Source: an archaeon
GTDB lineage: Archaea > Thermoproteota > Nitrososphaeria > Nitrososphaerales > Nitrosopumilaceae
DNA: 54,019 nt
Assembly (NCBI GenBank): GCA_024276695.1
Contig: JAJRWR010000009.1
Coordinates: 1-54,019, forward strand
Reading direction: 5' to 3'
Under the pieces are notes generated by a model. That model searched no databases, was not told the DNA's origin, and saw nothing but the letters and a program-made list of their open reading frames with translations. Shown piece by piece: positions 6,922-16,463 of the stretch (positions are counted from its first letter, which is position 1; each line of letters starts with the position of its first letter). The position numbers and the translations under genes are program-made.

Positions 6922-8364
6922 CTAGATTTTGGTCTTTACTTGTTCACGTTTAGTAAAATCAGGCGTTATTCCCAATGAATCATAATTTCCCGAAGAGCAT
7001 GTAAAGCACATAGAATCTTTTGGAATTCCAACGGCATTGGCAAGATTTTCAGCATCATTATATCCTAAAAAGTCAACACCAATACTTTGTCTAACCATCT
7101 CAGTAATCTCATCACTAGTCATAGTTTTTCCATCAGTATATGTGGCAAGTTCTTCTTGAGAAGGAAAATCAATTCCAGCGTAACAAGGATAATTAATTTG
7201 TGGATATGTAATCAGCATGCTAATTTTTTTAGCACCGGCACGACGAAGGGCCTTGATGATAGCCTTAGAACTAGTACCTCTAACCAGACTGTCATCAATT
7301 ACTACTACGTGTTTATCTTTAATTATTTCATTGATTGGGATGATCCAACGATTGATTTCAACTCTATCACTTTGGTGAGGTTCAATGAAACTTCGCAATG
7401 GCCCTTTCTTGCTGTATCTATCTTTTAGAAGACCTTCATCAAAAGATACGCCAAGCTCTTGAGCATATCCTAATGCAGCAGGTCTGGCAGAATCTGGAAC
7501 AGGAATAACTAAATCGACATCATTAATTGGAAATTTTTTTACCATGAATTGTCCAATTTTTTTTCTTGAGACGTAAATGTTGTGTCCTTCCATGTTACTT
7601 GACGGATGTGCAAAGTAAGTAAATTCAAAAGAGCAATGTGCACGAGAAGTATCAGTTGAAAATTTTTCAGTTTCCAAACCAGTTTTACTTAATTTGATTA
7701 ATTCACCTGGAACCACATCTCTTTGAAGTTCAGCGCCAACTGCAGTAACTGCTGCGGATTCAGATGTTACAATGTATGTATCATCAGATCCCTTATGTCC
7801 TAAAACCATAGGACGGAACCCCTTAGGATCTCTAGCAGCATAAACAGAGTTATCATCAGAGATAAACGTGAAACAATAAGAACCAACCATCTCATTTTTG
7901 AGAATTGATAATGCCTTTCCCATTTCACCGTTTTCAGAAATTAATGAAACGAGTCTTTCTGCCGCAACCAAAGTATCACTTGCATTTTGAGGAGTAAATG
8001 AACATCCTCCAACTAGATTAGATAATTCCTGTGCATTTGCAATTGTACCGTTATGTGCAATGCAGAGGTCTTTTACTTTCAATGGTTGTGCATTGTCCAA
8101 AGTGCTAGTGCCCATTGTAGAATATCTTACATGACCAATGACACATGGAGATTCATACTCTTTGGCAATTCTCTTAAAATCAGATGAAGAATGAGAAACT
8201 AGTCCTATCTTTTTGAATGGGGGTTTGTTTGGAACTGCAAATCCCCATGCTTCTTGTCCCCTATGCTGTAAAGCCCGTAAAGCATCAAAAACCATCGGAA
8301 CGACATTTTTTCCAGATAAACTGTAAATTCCAACAACTCCACAATTTTCCTTAACTTTAGGCAA
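6922..8364 (-). CDS. purF: Amidophosphoribosyltransferase
   Basis: 480 residues. First committed step of purine synthesis: PRPP plus glutamine to phosphoribosylamine. Cys8 (KENCGVVGIYS) is the Ntn nucleophile after removal of a seven-residue propeptide. HVRYSTMGTSTLDNAQPL (79-95) binds glutamine; IPVPDSARPAALGYA (287-301) and the PRPP loop VVVIDDSLVRGTS (353-365) form the transferase site. Cys244, Cys394, Cys453 and Cys456 fall where the Bacillus enzyme binds a 4Fe-4S cluster, so a cluster is likely (inference). It follows purL after 190 bases. Confidence 0.97.
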   Translation of the reverse strand: MPKVKENCGVVGIYSLSGKNVVPMVFDALRALQHRGQEAWGFAVPNKPPFKKIGLVSHSSSDFKRIAKEYESPCVIGHVRYSTMGTSTLDNAQPLKVKDLCIAHNGTIANAQELSNLVGGCSFTPQNASDTLVAAERLVSLISENGEMGKALSILKNEMVGSYCFTFISDDNSVYAARDPKGFRPMVLGHKGSDDTYIVTSESAAVTAVGAELQRDVVPGELIKLSKTGLETEKFSTDTSRAHCSFEFTYFAHPSSNMEGHNIYVSRKKIGQFMVKKFPINDVDLVIPVPDSARPAALGYAQELGVSFDEGLLKDRYSKKGPLRSFIEPHQSDRVEINRWIIPINEIIKDKHVVVIDDSLVRGTSSKAIIKALRRAGAKKISMLITYPQINYPCYAGIDFPSQEELATYTDGKTMTSDEITEMVRQSIGVDFLGYNDAENLANAVGIPKDSMCFTCSSGNYDSLGITPDFTKREQVKTKI

Positions 8365-8557
8365 CTCTAAAGAGTCTCCTGTACTGCAAATGATGGAAAA
8401 GGTTAGAAAAAGTGTAAAACTCGGCTGAAAAATCAGATAATGACTTCATCCCCTGATCTACATGTAATTTTGAACAATAAAAATGCTGATCACTTTTTGC
8501 GATCATAATTCGCTTTTATTTTTTCTTTGATTTTTTCTCAATCAACTTTTAAAATCA

Positions 8558-10735
8558 TCAAACAGTTTTTTTACCGTGTAAGACTAGGTTTGGAAGCGCA
8601 TGTAGCCAAATTTCATTGGCTTTCTCAACATTAAGATCAATTACAGATTTTGAATTATTGTTAAATTGAATCTTCTCACCACCGAAATGGCCGATTTGGT
8701 TGAATGAAACGTTATTCTTTTTAAGAACACTTTCAATTTTTGCGAGATTTTTCTTGTCAAAAGATATCAAATATCTGGAATGACTTTCAGAGAATAGAAC
8801 TCTATCAACATCTAGTTTTTCACCAGGAACAACATCCAAAGAGACATTGCAACCAATTTGGTTTGTCATACAAATTTCAGATACTGCAATAGCCAATCCA
8901 CCTTTTGAGCAATCATGTGCAGATTTGATGAGATTTTTATCAATGATATCAATAACAGATCTCATGTTTTTCTTCGAGTCCTCAAAGTTAACTGCGGGAC
9001 ATTTTCCGCCTACAAATTTGTGAATATACTCAAAGTATTCAGAGCCACCAAGCTCATCTTTGGTGTCACCAATAATTAGTAAACAATCATTTTCAAAAAT
9101 TCTCTTAGGTACAGAGGGTTTTTTGTCAATTAGTCCAATAACACCAATGACAGGTGTTGGTTTTATTGGACCTGCAGGAGTCTCATTGTACAGGCTAACT
9201 TTACCACCTACACATGGAATTTCAAAAGATTTAGCAAAATCAGTTAGTCCTTTTAATGATTCTAAAAAGGTCCAGAAAATTTCAGAGTCATTAGGATTAC
9301 CGAATTGGAGATGGTCAAGCATTCCAATTGGTTTTGCTCCAGTACACACAACATTTCTACATGCTTCTTCAAAGCATCCAATTGCGCCTTCACGGGGATT
9401 AATATAGCACTGCTTTGGATTACCATCAATTTTTGCAGAAAGATATTTTCCGTTATCTAATCTTAATACAGACGCATCAGTTCCAGGTTTTACAACAGTT
9501 CTGATTCCGACTTCATGATCATATTGTCCATAAACCCAAATCTTACTTGCAATATTTGGTGATGCAAGTAGCTTCATCATTAGTTTGGAATAATCAGAAA
9601 TAGGTTTGAATTTCTTTTCAGTTTCAATGGTTTTCAAATAGGACGGTTCTTTTGAAGGTAAATCAAGTAGAGTGGCATTGGCTATAACATCAGCAGGCAA
9701 ATTAGCAACTGTATTTTTACCTTTTTTAATATGCACTTGATTATCAAATTTCACATGACCAATCACAGAGCAACCAATACGAAATTTGTTACAGATTTCC
9801 TCTAGTTTTTTGAGTTTTGTTTTACTTGTAACAATTAACATTCTTTCTTGAGATTCAGAAACCATAATTTCATCGGGATGCATGTCAGATTCACGGGTGT
9901 GAACTTTGTCAACATCCATTTCGATTCCAATTTCCATGGCATCAGCAGTTTCTGAAACTGCACAAGACAAACCGCCACCGCCAAGATCCTTCATTGCACG
10001 AATCAATCCATCATTTCGTGCCTGTAAAACAGCCTCTATGATTAATTTCTCAATGAAAGGGTCAGGAATTTGAACAGCAGAACGGTCTTCAGATTCTAAC
10101 GAATCAGATGCAAACTGAGAGCCACCAATACCATCTCTACCAGTAGAGCCTCCCATCAACACAACAACGTCGTCTTTCTCAATATGGTTTCTGATCAAAT
10201 TTTCTTTTTTACCAAAACCTAATGCAGCAACATCAACCATTGCATAGTTTTCATAGCATTCATCAAATTCCACTTCACCGCCAATAGTTGGAATACCTAA
10301 ACAGTTTCCATAATCAGCAATTCCAGTAACAGCATTTTTGAAAAGCCATCTTGCTTGCAAATCATTTTCAATATTTCCAAATCTTAATCCATCAAAAATT
10401 GCAATAGGTCTAGTTCCAGCAGATAAAATATCACGGATAACTCCTCCAACACCAGTTGCAGCACCCCCATATGGCTCTACGGCAGATGGATGATTATGAC
10501 TTTCAATGTGTGCAGTTACCACATATCCATCACCAACATCTAAAACTCCAGAATCATATCCTTTTTCAGTAATTACAAGGGGCCCATCCATTGGCAACAT
10601 TTTCAAATGTCTTTTTGAGGATTTGTAAGAACAATGCTCAGACCATTCAGCAGCTACAATTTGGAGTTCCGTAAAAGTTGGATCCCTGCCAATTTTTGAC
10701 TTTAGCTCAGATAGTTCTTGTTCTTCTAGACTCAT
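8558..10735 (-). CDS. purL: FGAM synthase large subunit (small PurL type)
   Basis: 725 residues. ATP-dependent conversion of FGAR to FGAM, using ammonia delivered by PurQ in a complex with PurS. Length and content fit the small PurL of archaea and Bacillus. WSEHCSYKSS (31-40) is the catalytic-histidine region; ESHNHPSAVEPYGGAATGVG and GVIRDILSAGTRPIA mark the first AIRS-like half; KDLGGGGLS and later HDCSKGGLAIAVSEI mark glycine-rich loops in both halves. It overlaps the purQ stop by four bases, so it is translationally coupled. Confidence 0.97.
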   Translation of the reverse strand: MSLEEQELSELKSKIGRDPTFTELQIVAAEWSEHCSYKSSKRHLKMLPMDGPLVITEKGYDSGVLDVGDGYVVTAHIESHNHPSAVEPYGGAATGVGGVIRDILSAGTRPIAIFDGLRFGNIENDLQARWLFKNAVTGIADYGNCLGIPTIGGEVEFDECYENYAMVDVAALGFGKKENLIRNHIEKDDVVVLMGGSTGRDGIGGSQFASDSLESEDRSAVQIPDPFIEKLIIEAVLQARNDGLIRAMKDLGGGGLSCAVSETADAMEIGIEMDVDKVHTRESDMHPDEIMVSESQERMLIVTSKTKLKKLEEICNKFRIGCSVIGHVKFDNQVHIKKGKNTVANLPADVIANATLLDLPSKEPSYLKTIETEKKFKPISDYSKLMMKLLASPNIASKIWVYGQYDHEVGIRTVVKPGTDASVLRLDNGKYLSAKIDGNPKQCYINPREGAIGCFEEACRNVVCTGAKPIGMLDHLQFGNPNDSEIFWTFLESLKGLTDFAKSFEIPCVGGKVSLYNETPAGPIKPTPVIGVIGLIDKKPSVPKRIFENDCLLIIGDTKDELGGSEYFEYIHKFVGGKCPAVNFEDSKKNMRSVIDIIDKNLIKSAHDCSKGGLAIAVSEICMTNQIGCNVSLDVVPGEKLDVDRVLFSESHSRYLISFDKKNLAKIESVLKKNNVSFNQIGHFGGEKIQFNNNSKSVIDLNVEKANEIWLHALPNLVLHGKKTV

Positions 10736-11412
10736 TTACTAACACCCATTTTTGTCAATAATGATTCAAAGATAAGAGAAGAAGGTTTGTTATCAATTGG
10801 ATTAATATCAGATTCTACTGCCCTTTCAGGATGAGGCATCATGCCTACAACATTTCCATCCTCGTTACACACCCCTGCAATTCTATTTGCAGAACCATTT
10901 ACAACCTCAGAATATCGGAAAACAATTTGATTTTTCTTTTTTAATTCTTTCAGGGCATCATCAGATACATAATATCGACCTTCACCATTAGCAATGGGGA
11001 TAGGAATTTTCTCATTTGATTTGAATTGATTTGTAAATGGAGTCATGTTATTTTCAACAATCAAATTAGTCCATTCACACATGAAATTCAAAGATTCATT
11101 TTTGAGCAATACACCTGGAAGCAATCCGGATTCTACGAGAATTTGAAATCCATTACATACGCCTAAAACAGGAATTCCTTTTTCAGCCATTTTTTGAACA
11201 TCTTTGATGATTGGACTATGTGCTGCAATTACACCAGCTCTTAATCTATCACCATATGAGAATCCACCTGGAAGAATTACAGCATCAATATTTTTTGGTA
11301 ATTCTTTTTCATGCCAATAATATTCTGCATCAAGATGAAAAACATCAGTCAAAACATGATACATATCCCGATCACAATTACTACCTGGAAAAACTAAGAC
11401 TCCAACTTTCAC
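10732..11412 (-). CDS. purQ: FGAM synthase glutaminase subunit
   Basis: 226 residues, a class I glutamine amidotransferase. Catalytic triad: Cys86 in GVCNGFQIL, His194 and Glu196 in MMPHPERAVE. The N-terminus KVGVLVFPGSNCDRDM is typical of PurQ. It supplies ammonia to PurL in the cytoplasm. It precedes purL with an ATGA overlap. The upstream spacer to purS is 176 bases, so purS may be transcribed separately. Confidence 0.97.
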   Translation of the reverse strand: MKVGVLVFPGSNCDRDMYHVLTDVFHLDAEYYWHEKELPKNIDAVILPGGFSYGDRLRAGVIAAHSPIIKDVQKMAEKGIPVLGVCNGFQILVESGLLPGVLLKNESLNFMCEWTNLIVENNMTPFTNQFKSNEKIPIPIANGEGRYYVSDDALKELKKKNQIVFRYSEVVNGSANRIAGVCNEDGNVVGMMPHPERAVESDINPIDNKPSSLIFESLLTKMGVSK

Positions 11413-11588
11413 AATTGTTTTAACATTTGGATATATTTAATTTGAATCTAGTCAGAGTAAACTCTTATGAGAAGAAATTACTTGATTTCCATGACTCAAA
11501 TCAAAGACATTATGGAAAAAATGTATCACCATAGAACACAGTAAAACAGCGTTAGATGCAACAGTAGAAAATATATAATCAGAACAAA

Positions 11589-11849
11589 CTAATTTTCAAA
11601 GACATCAAGGGTAACTTTGCTTACCATGGGATTGTATATTCTCAAATCATCACAAATTTCTTGAACTTTAGAATGTGCAGATTTTTTATCTTTTTCTTGG
11701 ATTGTGAATTTTAACATTTTTGCAGTTTTGATTTTTGAAACTGTTTTGTGAGTTCCCTTGAGAACTAAATCATTTAGAATGGTTTCTCCTTCAGGATCAC
11801 TGATACCAGGCTTGTTTTCAATTGTCACATGAACATTAAATGTTGTCAT
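11589..11849 (-). CDS. purS: FGAM synthase subunit PurS
   Basis: 86 residues from the ATG at 11849 (an in-frame TTG lies two codons earlier). FNVHVTIENKPGISDPEGETI and VSKIKTAKMLKF followed by a C-terminal strand fit PurS, the small dimer that bridges PurL and PurQ. The protein is acidic at the end (VTLDVFEN). It lies first in the purS-purQ-purL-purF order on the minus strand. Confidence 0.93.
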   Translation of the reverse strand: MTTFNVHVTIENKPGISDPEGETILNDLVLKGTHKTVSKIKTAKMLKFTIQEKDKKSAHSKVQEICDDLRIYNPMVSKVTLDVFEN

Positions 11850-11936
11850 TAACAAGTTGAAAACCAGAATCGAGGTTAATCTATCTTCCGAATAATCTCG
11901 TATTTTTATAGTTATTTTGAGATATAGACTAGGTTT

Positions 11937-11985
11937 CCAGAACTGAGGACTTGTGTTGTTATGATATTACCCGGCCCAGTTCTGG
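11937..11985 (-). terminator. Nine-pair hairpin after a start-less ORF
   Basis: Arms CCAGAACTG (11937-11945) and CAGTTCTGG (11977-11985) flank 31 bases that include GGCCGGG on the minus strand. It starts directly after the stop of the minus-strand frame at 11986, so it is probably a 3' structure or terminator of that transcript. An independent small RNA is possible. Confidence 0.5.
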
Positions 11986-12210
11986 TTACTTGGAATTTGT
12001 ATTTTGTTTTACAAATTTAATGTATTTTCGATAAAAGGCCGAATGAATAAGATTTTCAATTATCAATGATTTATTTTTCAGATCTTCTTTTAATTGATAT
12101 ATCTCTTTCTCAGAAAGTCCCTTTTCATCAAGAGTTATGCAAATATCTTGCCATGTGAATATCTCTTTGGAATTTCTGTGACAGTAGCTGGGTTTTTTGG
12201 AGACTAGGGG
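11986..12210 (-). pseudogene. Coding-like frame without a start codon
   Basis: A 74-codon open frame with protein-like content (KEIFTWQDICITLDEKG, then LSEKEIYQLKEDLKNKS, ending FVKQNTNSK) but no ATG, GTG or TTG between its upstream stop at 12211 and that content. It follows the ribbon-helix-helix gene at 12251-12406 by 40 bases with AAGGA in between, so it may once have been its second cistron. An indel near the start or a lost start codon would explain it; a rare start codon such as ATT is the alternative. Confidence 0.4.
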
Positions 12211-12250
12211 TTAGAAATAGTGTAATCCTTGAATAATTTTTATTTTCAGA

Positions 12251-12406
12251 TTAGATTTTGAATTTTTTTAACCCTTCATTTACAACTAAATTTAGAACGT
12301 GTGAAAAGCTTACAGATTTTGAAGATGATCTAATCATCTTTGCTTGAATGTTTCGAAGTTTTTCAGCATTTATAGAATCCAATACTATAGTTATTCGGTC
12401 TCCCAT
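12251..12406 (-). CDS. Ribbon-helix-helix (CopG-like) protein
   Basis: 51 residues. MGDRITIVLDSINAEKLRN gives the beta strand and first helix, and SFSHVLNLVVNEGLKK the second helix of a MetJ/Arc/CopG fold. Such dimers insert the strand into DNA and usually repress their own operon. A related 46-residue gene lies at 16759. It is followed by a start-less frame, an arrangement seen for toxin-antitoxin remnants, but no toxin is recognised. Confidence 0.65.
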   Translation of the reverse strand: MGDRITIVLDSINAEKLRNIQAKMIRSSSKSVSFSHVLNLVVNEGLKKFKI

Positions 12407-12499
12407 TATGTCAATTACCTCTATTTACTATAAAAGAAGAGCATTTTACTAGTCATATAGAGATGGAATTTATATCAGAATAATTTTCAATATTTCATA

Positions 12500-12967
12500 A
12501 TGGCAAAAGGTAGAATGAGGTACTGGAAGATCACATCAGAAGAATTAGAAGGTTATGCATACGATGAAAGTAATTTGCTAAACTGGGAGATTAAATGTAT
12601 AAGAGAACCAGAAGACGAGGCTCATTTTATTGGGGTTTTCATGTATAGAAATGGAACTGCATATGATTATGAATCAGTGAAAGGAATTTGCTATTTTTAC
12701 AATAATATAGATAGAAAGGAATTACCTGAAATTACTAAATTCTTACAAGGAAAATACAACGGTAAAGAAATGGAAAAAGGAGACAGGATTATCCTCAAAG
12801 GTTCAAAAGAAATCTACTCTTCCAAAGACATTGCAGAATTGGCAAAAGAGATGGAATCTAAATTTAACACCAAAGCAGTCATATCATTAGAATTTGAAGG
12901 GATTACTGCTGAAGCACTCAAAGAAGCAGGACTTCCAGAAGCAAAGTTATTACCAATCCCGACATAA
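12500..12967 (+). CDS. Conserved hypothetical protein
   Basis: 155 residues, soluble. It opens MAKGRMRYWKITSEELEGYAY and has alternating strands and helices; the last third (SKEIYSSKDIAELAKEMESK, then VISLEFEGITAEAL) looks like a separate small alpha/beta unit. I do not recognise a family. It lies 30 bases before tatC on the same strand, so it may share its transcript, but there is no sign it is a Tat component. Confidence 0.75.
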   Translation: MAKGRMRYWKITSEELEGYAYDESNLLNWEIKCIREPEDEAHFIGVFMYRNGTAYDYESVKGICYFYNNIDRKELPEITKFLQGKYNGKEMEKGDRIILKGSKEIYSSKDIAELAKEMESKFNTKAVISLEFEGITAEALKEAGLPEAKLLPIPT

Positions 12968-12996
12968 TTATTATAGTTTAGAATCAAAGATATCAG

Positions 12997-13788
12997 ATGT
13001 CCGAATTGGATGGCATTAACCAACATCTTGAAGAGTTAAGAAAAAGATTAGTTAGAATTGTCCTAGTTATTGGTGGAATTTCTGTATTTCTTCTAATGGT
13101 TCATGCAGAACCATTTCAAATAAATCAATTTACATTGTATTATCCAACACTAGAACCAACACACAACATGGCAGCTCAAATTACAAACCATATGAGAATT
13201 AATCTAGTTCCAGAAAGTGTAGATTTAATTCAAACTGCACCAGGACAAGCATTCTTTGCTCAAATGTATGTTGCAGTACTTGTAGGAGTTGTTGTAGGGA
13301 TGCCAGTAATAATAAAAGAATTGGTAGAATTCATCAAACCAGCTTTAAAAGAAAATGAAATCCATGTAAGTAGAAGCATTTCATTACCTGCATTAGGATT
13401 ATTTATTGCAGGTTGTGTATTTTCTTATAATTTTGTCATCCCATACATGTTAGATTTTTTGTATAGATATGGGGAAGGTGCAGGATTAATTACTTTTCTT
13501 AATGTAATGGAGTTTGTAACATTTGTATTACAATTTTTGTTAGCGTTTGGTTTTTCATTTCAACTTCCTCTTGTAATGTATGCAATATCAGCATCAGGGA
13601 TGGTCGATGTAGACTTTTGGAGAAAGAATATCAGATATGCAATAGTAATTATTGTAATCTTTGGGGCAGTAATTACACCAGATGGAACAGGAGTTACAAT
13701 GATGTTTGTTGCAGGACCAATGATTGCACTTTATGCTGCAGGCATGATAATCATTGAGCGTAAAGAACGAAAAAAGTTGAACACTTAA
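12997..13788 (+). CDS. tatC: Sec-independent translocase TatC
   Basis: 263 residues, six membrane helices. HLEELRKRL (about 11-19) is the cytoplasmic N-terminal motif that binds twin-arginine signal peptides. The first periplasmic loop is long, as usual, and the FIKPALKENE segment before helix 3 and the C-terminal IIIERKERKK are typical. TatC recruits folded proteins with twin-arginine signals and assembles with TatA. tatA follows after 25 bases, so this is a minimal TatAC system. Confidence 0.95.
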   Translation: MSELDGINQHLEELRKRLVRIVLVIGGISVFLLMVHAEPFQINQFTLYYPTLEPTHNMAAQITNHMRINLVPESVDLIQTAPGQAFFAQMYVAVLVGVVVGMPVIIKELVEFIKPALKENEIHVSRSISLPALGLFIAGCVFSYNFVIPYMLDFLYRYGEGAGLITFLNVMEFVTFVLQFLLAFGFSFQLPLVMYAISASGMVDVDFWRKNIRYAIVIIVIFGAVITPDGTGVTMMFVAGPMIALYAAGMIIIERKERKKLNT

Positions 13789-13813
13789 ATCTGAAATCGA
13801 AGAAGTTTGTATA

Positions 13814-14023
13814 ATGCCAATTGGAGGTCAAGAAATCATCATATTAGTTATAGTTATTGGCGTATTGATTTTTGGTGCAAAAAAGATCCCAGAACTTGCA
13901 AAGACGTTTGGTAAAGCAAAAGGGGAATTTGAAAAAGGAAAAATTGAAGCAGATAAAGATCTCAAAGAATTCAAAGAAGAGATAGATAGCACATCTAAAG
14001 ACAAAAAAGTAAAATCAGACTAG
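13814..14023 (+). CDS. tatA: Twin-arginine translocase TatA
   Basis: 69 residues: short outside tail MPIGGQE, one membrane helix (IIILVIVIGVLIFGA), the FGAKKIPELAKTFGKAKGEF hinge plus amphipathic helix, and a charged tail. This is the pore-forming TatA pattern. Its stop overlaps the end of the convergent gene at 14020 by four bases. Confidence 0.95.
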   Translation: MPIGGQEIIILVIVIGVLIFGAKKIPELAKTFGKAKGEFEKGKIEADKDLKEFKEEIDSTSKDKKVKSD

Positions 14024-14448
14024 TTCTCAGCGATTTTTATAAAATCATTTAAAATTTTATCATAATCTTGTTCAAATGTATTTTTTCCGAACAAACCAGA
14101 GATCCTCATTTTTCCTCCAAATTTTAAATCAACATCGACTAAAATTTTTGTGCCTTTTTCAAGTTGGATGAACTCCTGCTTGATATGACTGCCTTTTGCA
14201 TCACCACCAATTACAAAAATCTCATGTAATATTGGCTCTTCAGAAACATGTTTTGCCATAATTAGTAATTCTTTCTTACCAAGATTAAGATGCTCTTCAA
14301 CTACAGACACATTGCCACGAACTGAACGAATTCTAACAGACGGAAAATGTTGAGGAATTAATTTTTGATAGTTTTCATAGTTTGAGAAAATCTGAAAAAC
14401 CACATCTCTATTTGCATTAACGATTTTTTCTAAAGAAAACACAGGCAA
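14020..14448 (-). CDS. SRPBCC / polyketide-cyclase-like protein
   Basis: 142 residues. The N-terminal IVNANRDVVFQIFSNYENYQKLIP and the C-terminal FEQDYDKILNDFIKI helix bracket a curved sheet, the START/SRPBCC layout that holds hydrophobic ligands (coenzyme Q-binding and cyclase proteins). Seven bases separate it from ubiX, so the two are co-transcribed. A role in prenyl-lipid or quinone handling is a reasonable guess from this neighbour, not shown. Confidence 0.8.
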   Translation of the reverse strand: MPVFSLEKIVNANRDVVFQIFSNYENYQKLIPQHFPSVRIRSVRGNVSVVEEHLNLGKKELLIMAKHVSEEPILHEIFVIGGDAKGSHIKQEFIQLEKGTKILVDVDLKFGGKMRISGLFGKNTFEQDYDKILNDFIKIAEN

Positions 14449-14455
14449 TGATAGT

Positions 14456-15013
14456 TTAGAGAGTACCCCATCGAGGGTATAAATTGTGCTCTATATCAAA
14501 CTGATCTAAACATTTTCCAACACCATGATTTACAATATCATCGAGGGATTTTGGTTTGGTATAAAATTCAGTTACCGGTGGTAAAATTACAATTCCCAAT
14601 CTAGCTAGTTTCAACATATTTTCTAAATGAATTGCAGAAAGAGGGGTCTCTCTAACCATTAAAACTAATTTTCGAGATTCTTTAATGGTAACTCCAGCAG
14701 CTCTTGCCACAAGAGTGTCATCATATCCATTTGCAATAGCAGATAATGTTTTCATACTACAAGGAGAAACAATCATACCATCTATTCGATGTGTGCCACT
14801 AGAAACACTTGATGCCATATTTTTTTCATCAGATGTATTTGTTGCAAGAGATTTTACATGATCAAGAGTAAGATCAGTTTCCATTGAAATACATTTTTCA
14901 CCCCATTCAGAAATTATCAAGTGAGTTTCAACGTTTAATTTTTTTAGAGTTTCAAGCATTCGAATTCCATAGATCGCGCCAGTGCTTCCGGTAATTCCAA
15001 TTACAAGTTTCAT
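14456..15013 (-). CDS. ubiX: UbiX-family flavin prenyltransferase
   Basis: 185 residues. It builds prenylated FMN from FMN and dimethylallyl phosphate for UbiD-type decarboxylases. GITGSTGAIYGIRMLE (6-21) binds FMN; ISEWGEK, VSPCSMKTLSAIANG and the block VRETPLSAIHLENMLKLA with ILPPVTEFYTKP are all diagnostic. A UbiD partner is not in the window. The gene heads a two-gene minus-strand unit with the SRPBCC gene. Confidence 0.95.
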   Translation of the reverse strand: MKLVIGITGSTGAIYGIRMLETLKKLNVETHLIISEWGEKCISMETDLTLDHVKSLATNTSDEKNMASSVSSGTHRIDGMIVSPCSMKTLSAIANGYDDTLVARAAGVTIKESRKLVLMVRETPLSAIHLENMLKLARLGIVILPPVTEFYTKPKSLDDIVNHGVGKCLDQFDIEHNLYPRWGTL

Positions 15014-15078
15014 CTATACAACCTTGTAATCCAGAGTATTTTATGTATTAGATAGAATAGACATATTAGCACTAGATT

Positions 15079-15213
15079 TTAGGATTCTTCATTTTCAACA
15101 TTCTCTATGTATTTACCGTTTTTTCTTCGTTTAATCCATATAGAAATACCACCTGCCACCATAGCAGTAAACAAGATAACACCAGCCATCTGAAGTTCAA
15201 AAGAATACAGCAT
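15079..15213 (-). CDS. Tiny membrane protein
   Basis: 44 residues: MLYSFELQMAGVILFTAMVA begins a single membrane helix, followed by a positive patch (WIKRRKNGKY) and an acidic tail. The basic patch after the helix predicts the C-terminus inside the cell. It occupies most of the gap between ubiX and purP, on the ubiX strand. Function unknown. Confidence 0.6.
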   Translation of the reverse strand: MLYSFELQMAGVILFTAMVAGGISIWIKRRKNGKYIENVENEES

Positions 15214-15310
15214 CACAATACTAGGAAATCAATTGAGAAAAATCTATTGATTCGTGTCGATCTGAATAATTAAAAATTAGCTATATTAGATCCTAATATC
15301 TAGGCATAAT

Positions 15311-16402
15311 GTGATTAAAAGTTCGGATATCAAAAAAATTGTTAATGATTATTCTGATGTAAAAATAGGCGTTCTAGGTAGTCACTCAGCACTGGAAATA
15401 ATGGATGGAGCAAAAGATGAAGATTTTCAGACCAGGGTTTTCTGTCAAAAAGGACGGGAGAAACCATATCAGAGATTTGGACGTATCGCAGATGAAATTA
15501 TAATTTTAGATAAATTCAAAGATATGGCAATAGCCAAATATCAAAAAGAGTTACGGAATTCAAACACAATCATAGTCCCCCACAGATCACTTACAGCATA
15601 TCTAGGATACAAGACAATTGAGAATTCATTCAAAGTGCCAATTTTTGGAAACAGAAAATTGTTTCAAGCAGAAGAAAGAACGGCAAAGAAAGGGCAATAC
15701 TATCTTTTAGAAAAAGCCAGAATAAAATATCCAAAATTATTCAAAGATCCTAAACGAATCAATAAACCATGCATTGTTAAAGTTCAAGAAAAAAAGAGGC
15801 CATTGGAAAGAGCTTTCTTCACAGCTACATCTTACAAAGATTATTTACAAAAATCAGAGGAGAAAATTAAACAAGGGGTAATTGCAAGAAAAGATCTTCA
15901 AAAAGCAAGCATTGAAGAATTGGCAATTGGAACATATATGAATTTCAATTTCTTCCACACACCAATTTCAGACCAAGTTGATTTTATTGGAATTGAGAGA
16001 AGATTGCAAACTAACATTCATGATTACAATGCACTTCCAGCAAGAGAGCAGTTGGAAATGGATATCGACTTACAAAACATAGAAGTAGGACATACTCCTG
16101 CAAGTATCAGAGAATCACTACTTGAAAAAGTGCTCAAAATGGGAGACAAATTTGTGGCAGCAGTCAAAAAAGAATATGCACCTGGAATCATAGGACCGTT
16201 TTCATTGCAGAGTGTAATTACAAAAGATTTAGAATTAATTGTGTATGATGTATCATTAAGAGTTCCAGGCAACCCTATTGTAGCAACAACTAGCCCTTAC
16301 ACAAAATATCAATATGGAGAAACATTTGGGGTTGGCAGAAGGATTGCTATAGAAATTAAACGTGCTCAAGAAGAAGGTAGTTTAGATGAAGTCGTTACTT
16401 GA
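15311..16402 (+). CDS. purP: FAICAR synthetase (formate-AICAR ligase) PurP
   Basis: 363 residues, an ATP-grasp enzyme found in archaea that uses free formate and ATP to formylate AICAR, replacing the folate-dependent PurH step. The GSHSALEIMDGAKDEDFQT opening, IVPHRSLTAYLGYK, FGNRKLFQAEER, YMNFNFFHTPI, FIGIERRLQ and VYDVSLRVPGNP follow the family. The start is GTG at 15311; the ATG two bases earlier is out of frame and stops at once. It stands apart from the purS-purC block, as single purine genes often do in archaea. Confidence 0.96.
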   Translation: MIKSSDIKKIVNDYSDVKIGVLGSHSALEIMDGAKDEDFQTRVFCQKGREKPYQRFGRIADEIIILDKFKDMAIAKYQKELRNSNTIIVPHRSLTAYLGYKTIENSFKVPIFGNRKLFQAEERTAKKGQYYLLEKARIKYPKLFKDPKRINKPCIVKVQEKKRPLERAFFTATSYKDYLQKSEEKIKQGVIARKDLQKASIEELAIGTYMNFNFFHTPISDQVDFIGIERRLQTNIHDYNALPAREQLEMDIDLQNIEVGHTPASIRESLLEKVLKMGDKFVAAVKKEYAPGIIGPFSLQSVITKDLELIVYDVSLRVPGNPIVATTSPYTKYQYGETFGVGRRIAIEIKRAQEEGSLDEVVT

Positions 16403-16463
16403 GCAAGATACTCAAAATTAATAATATTCATACATGAAATTACAACATTTCAAGAAAATAAAA

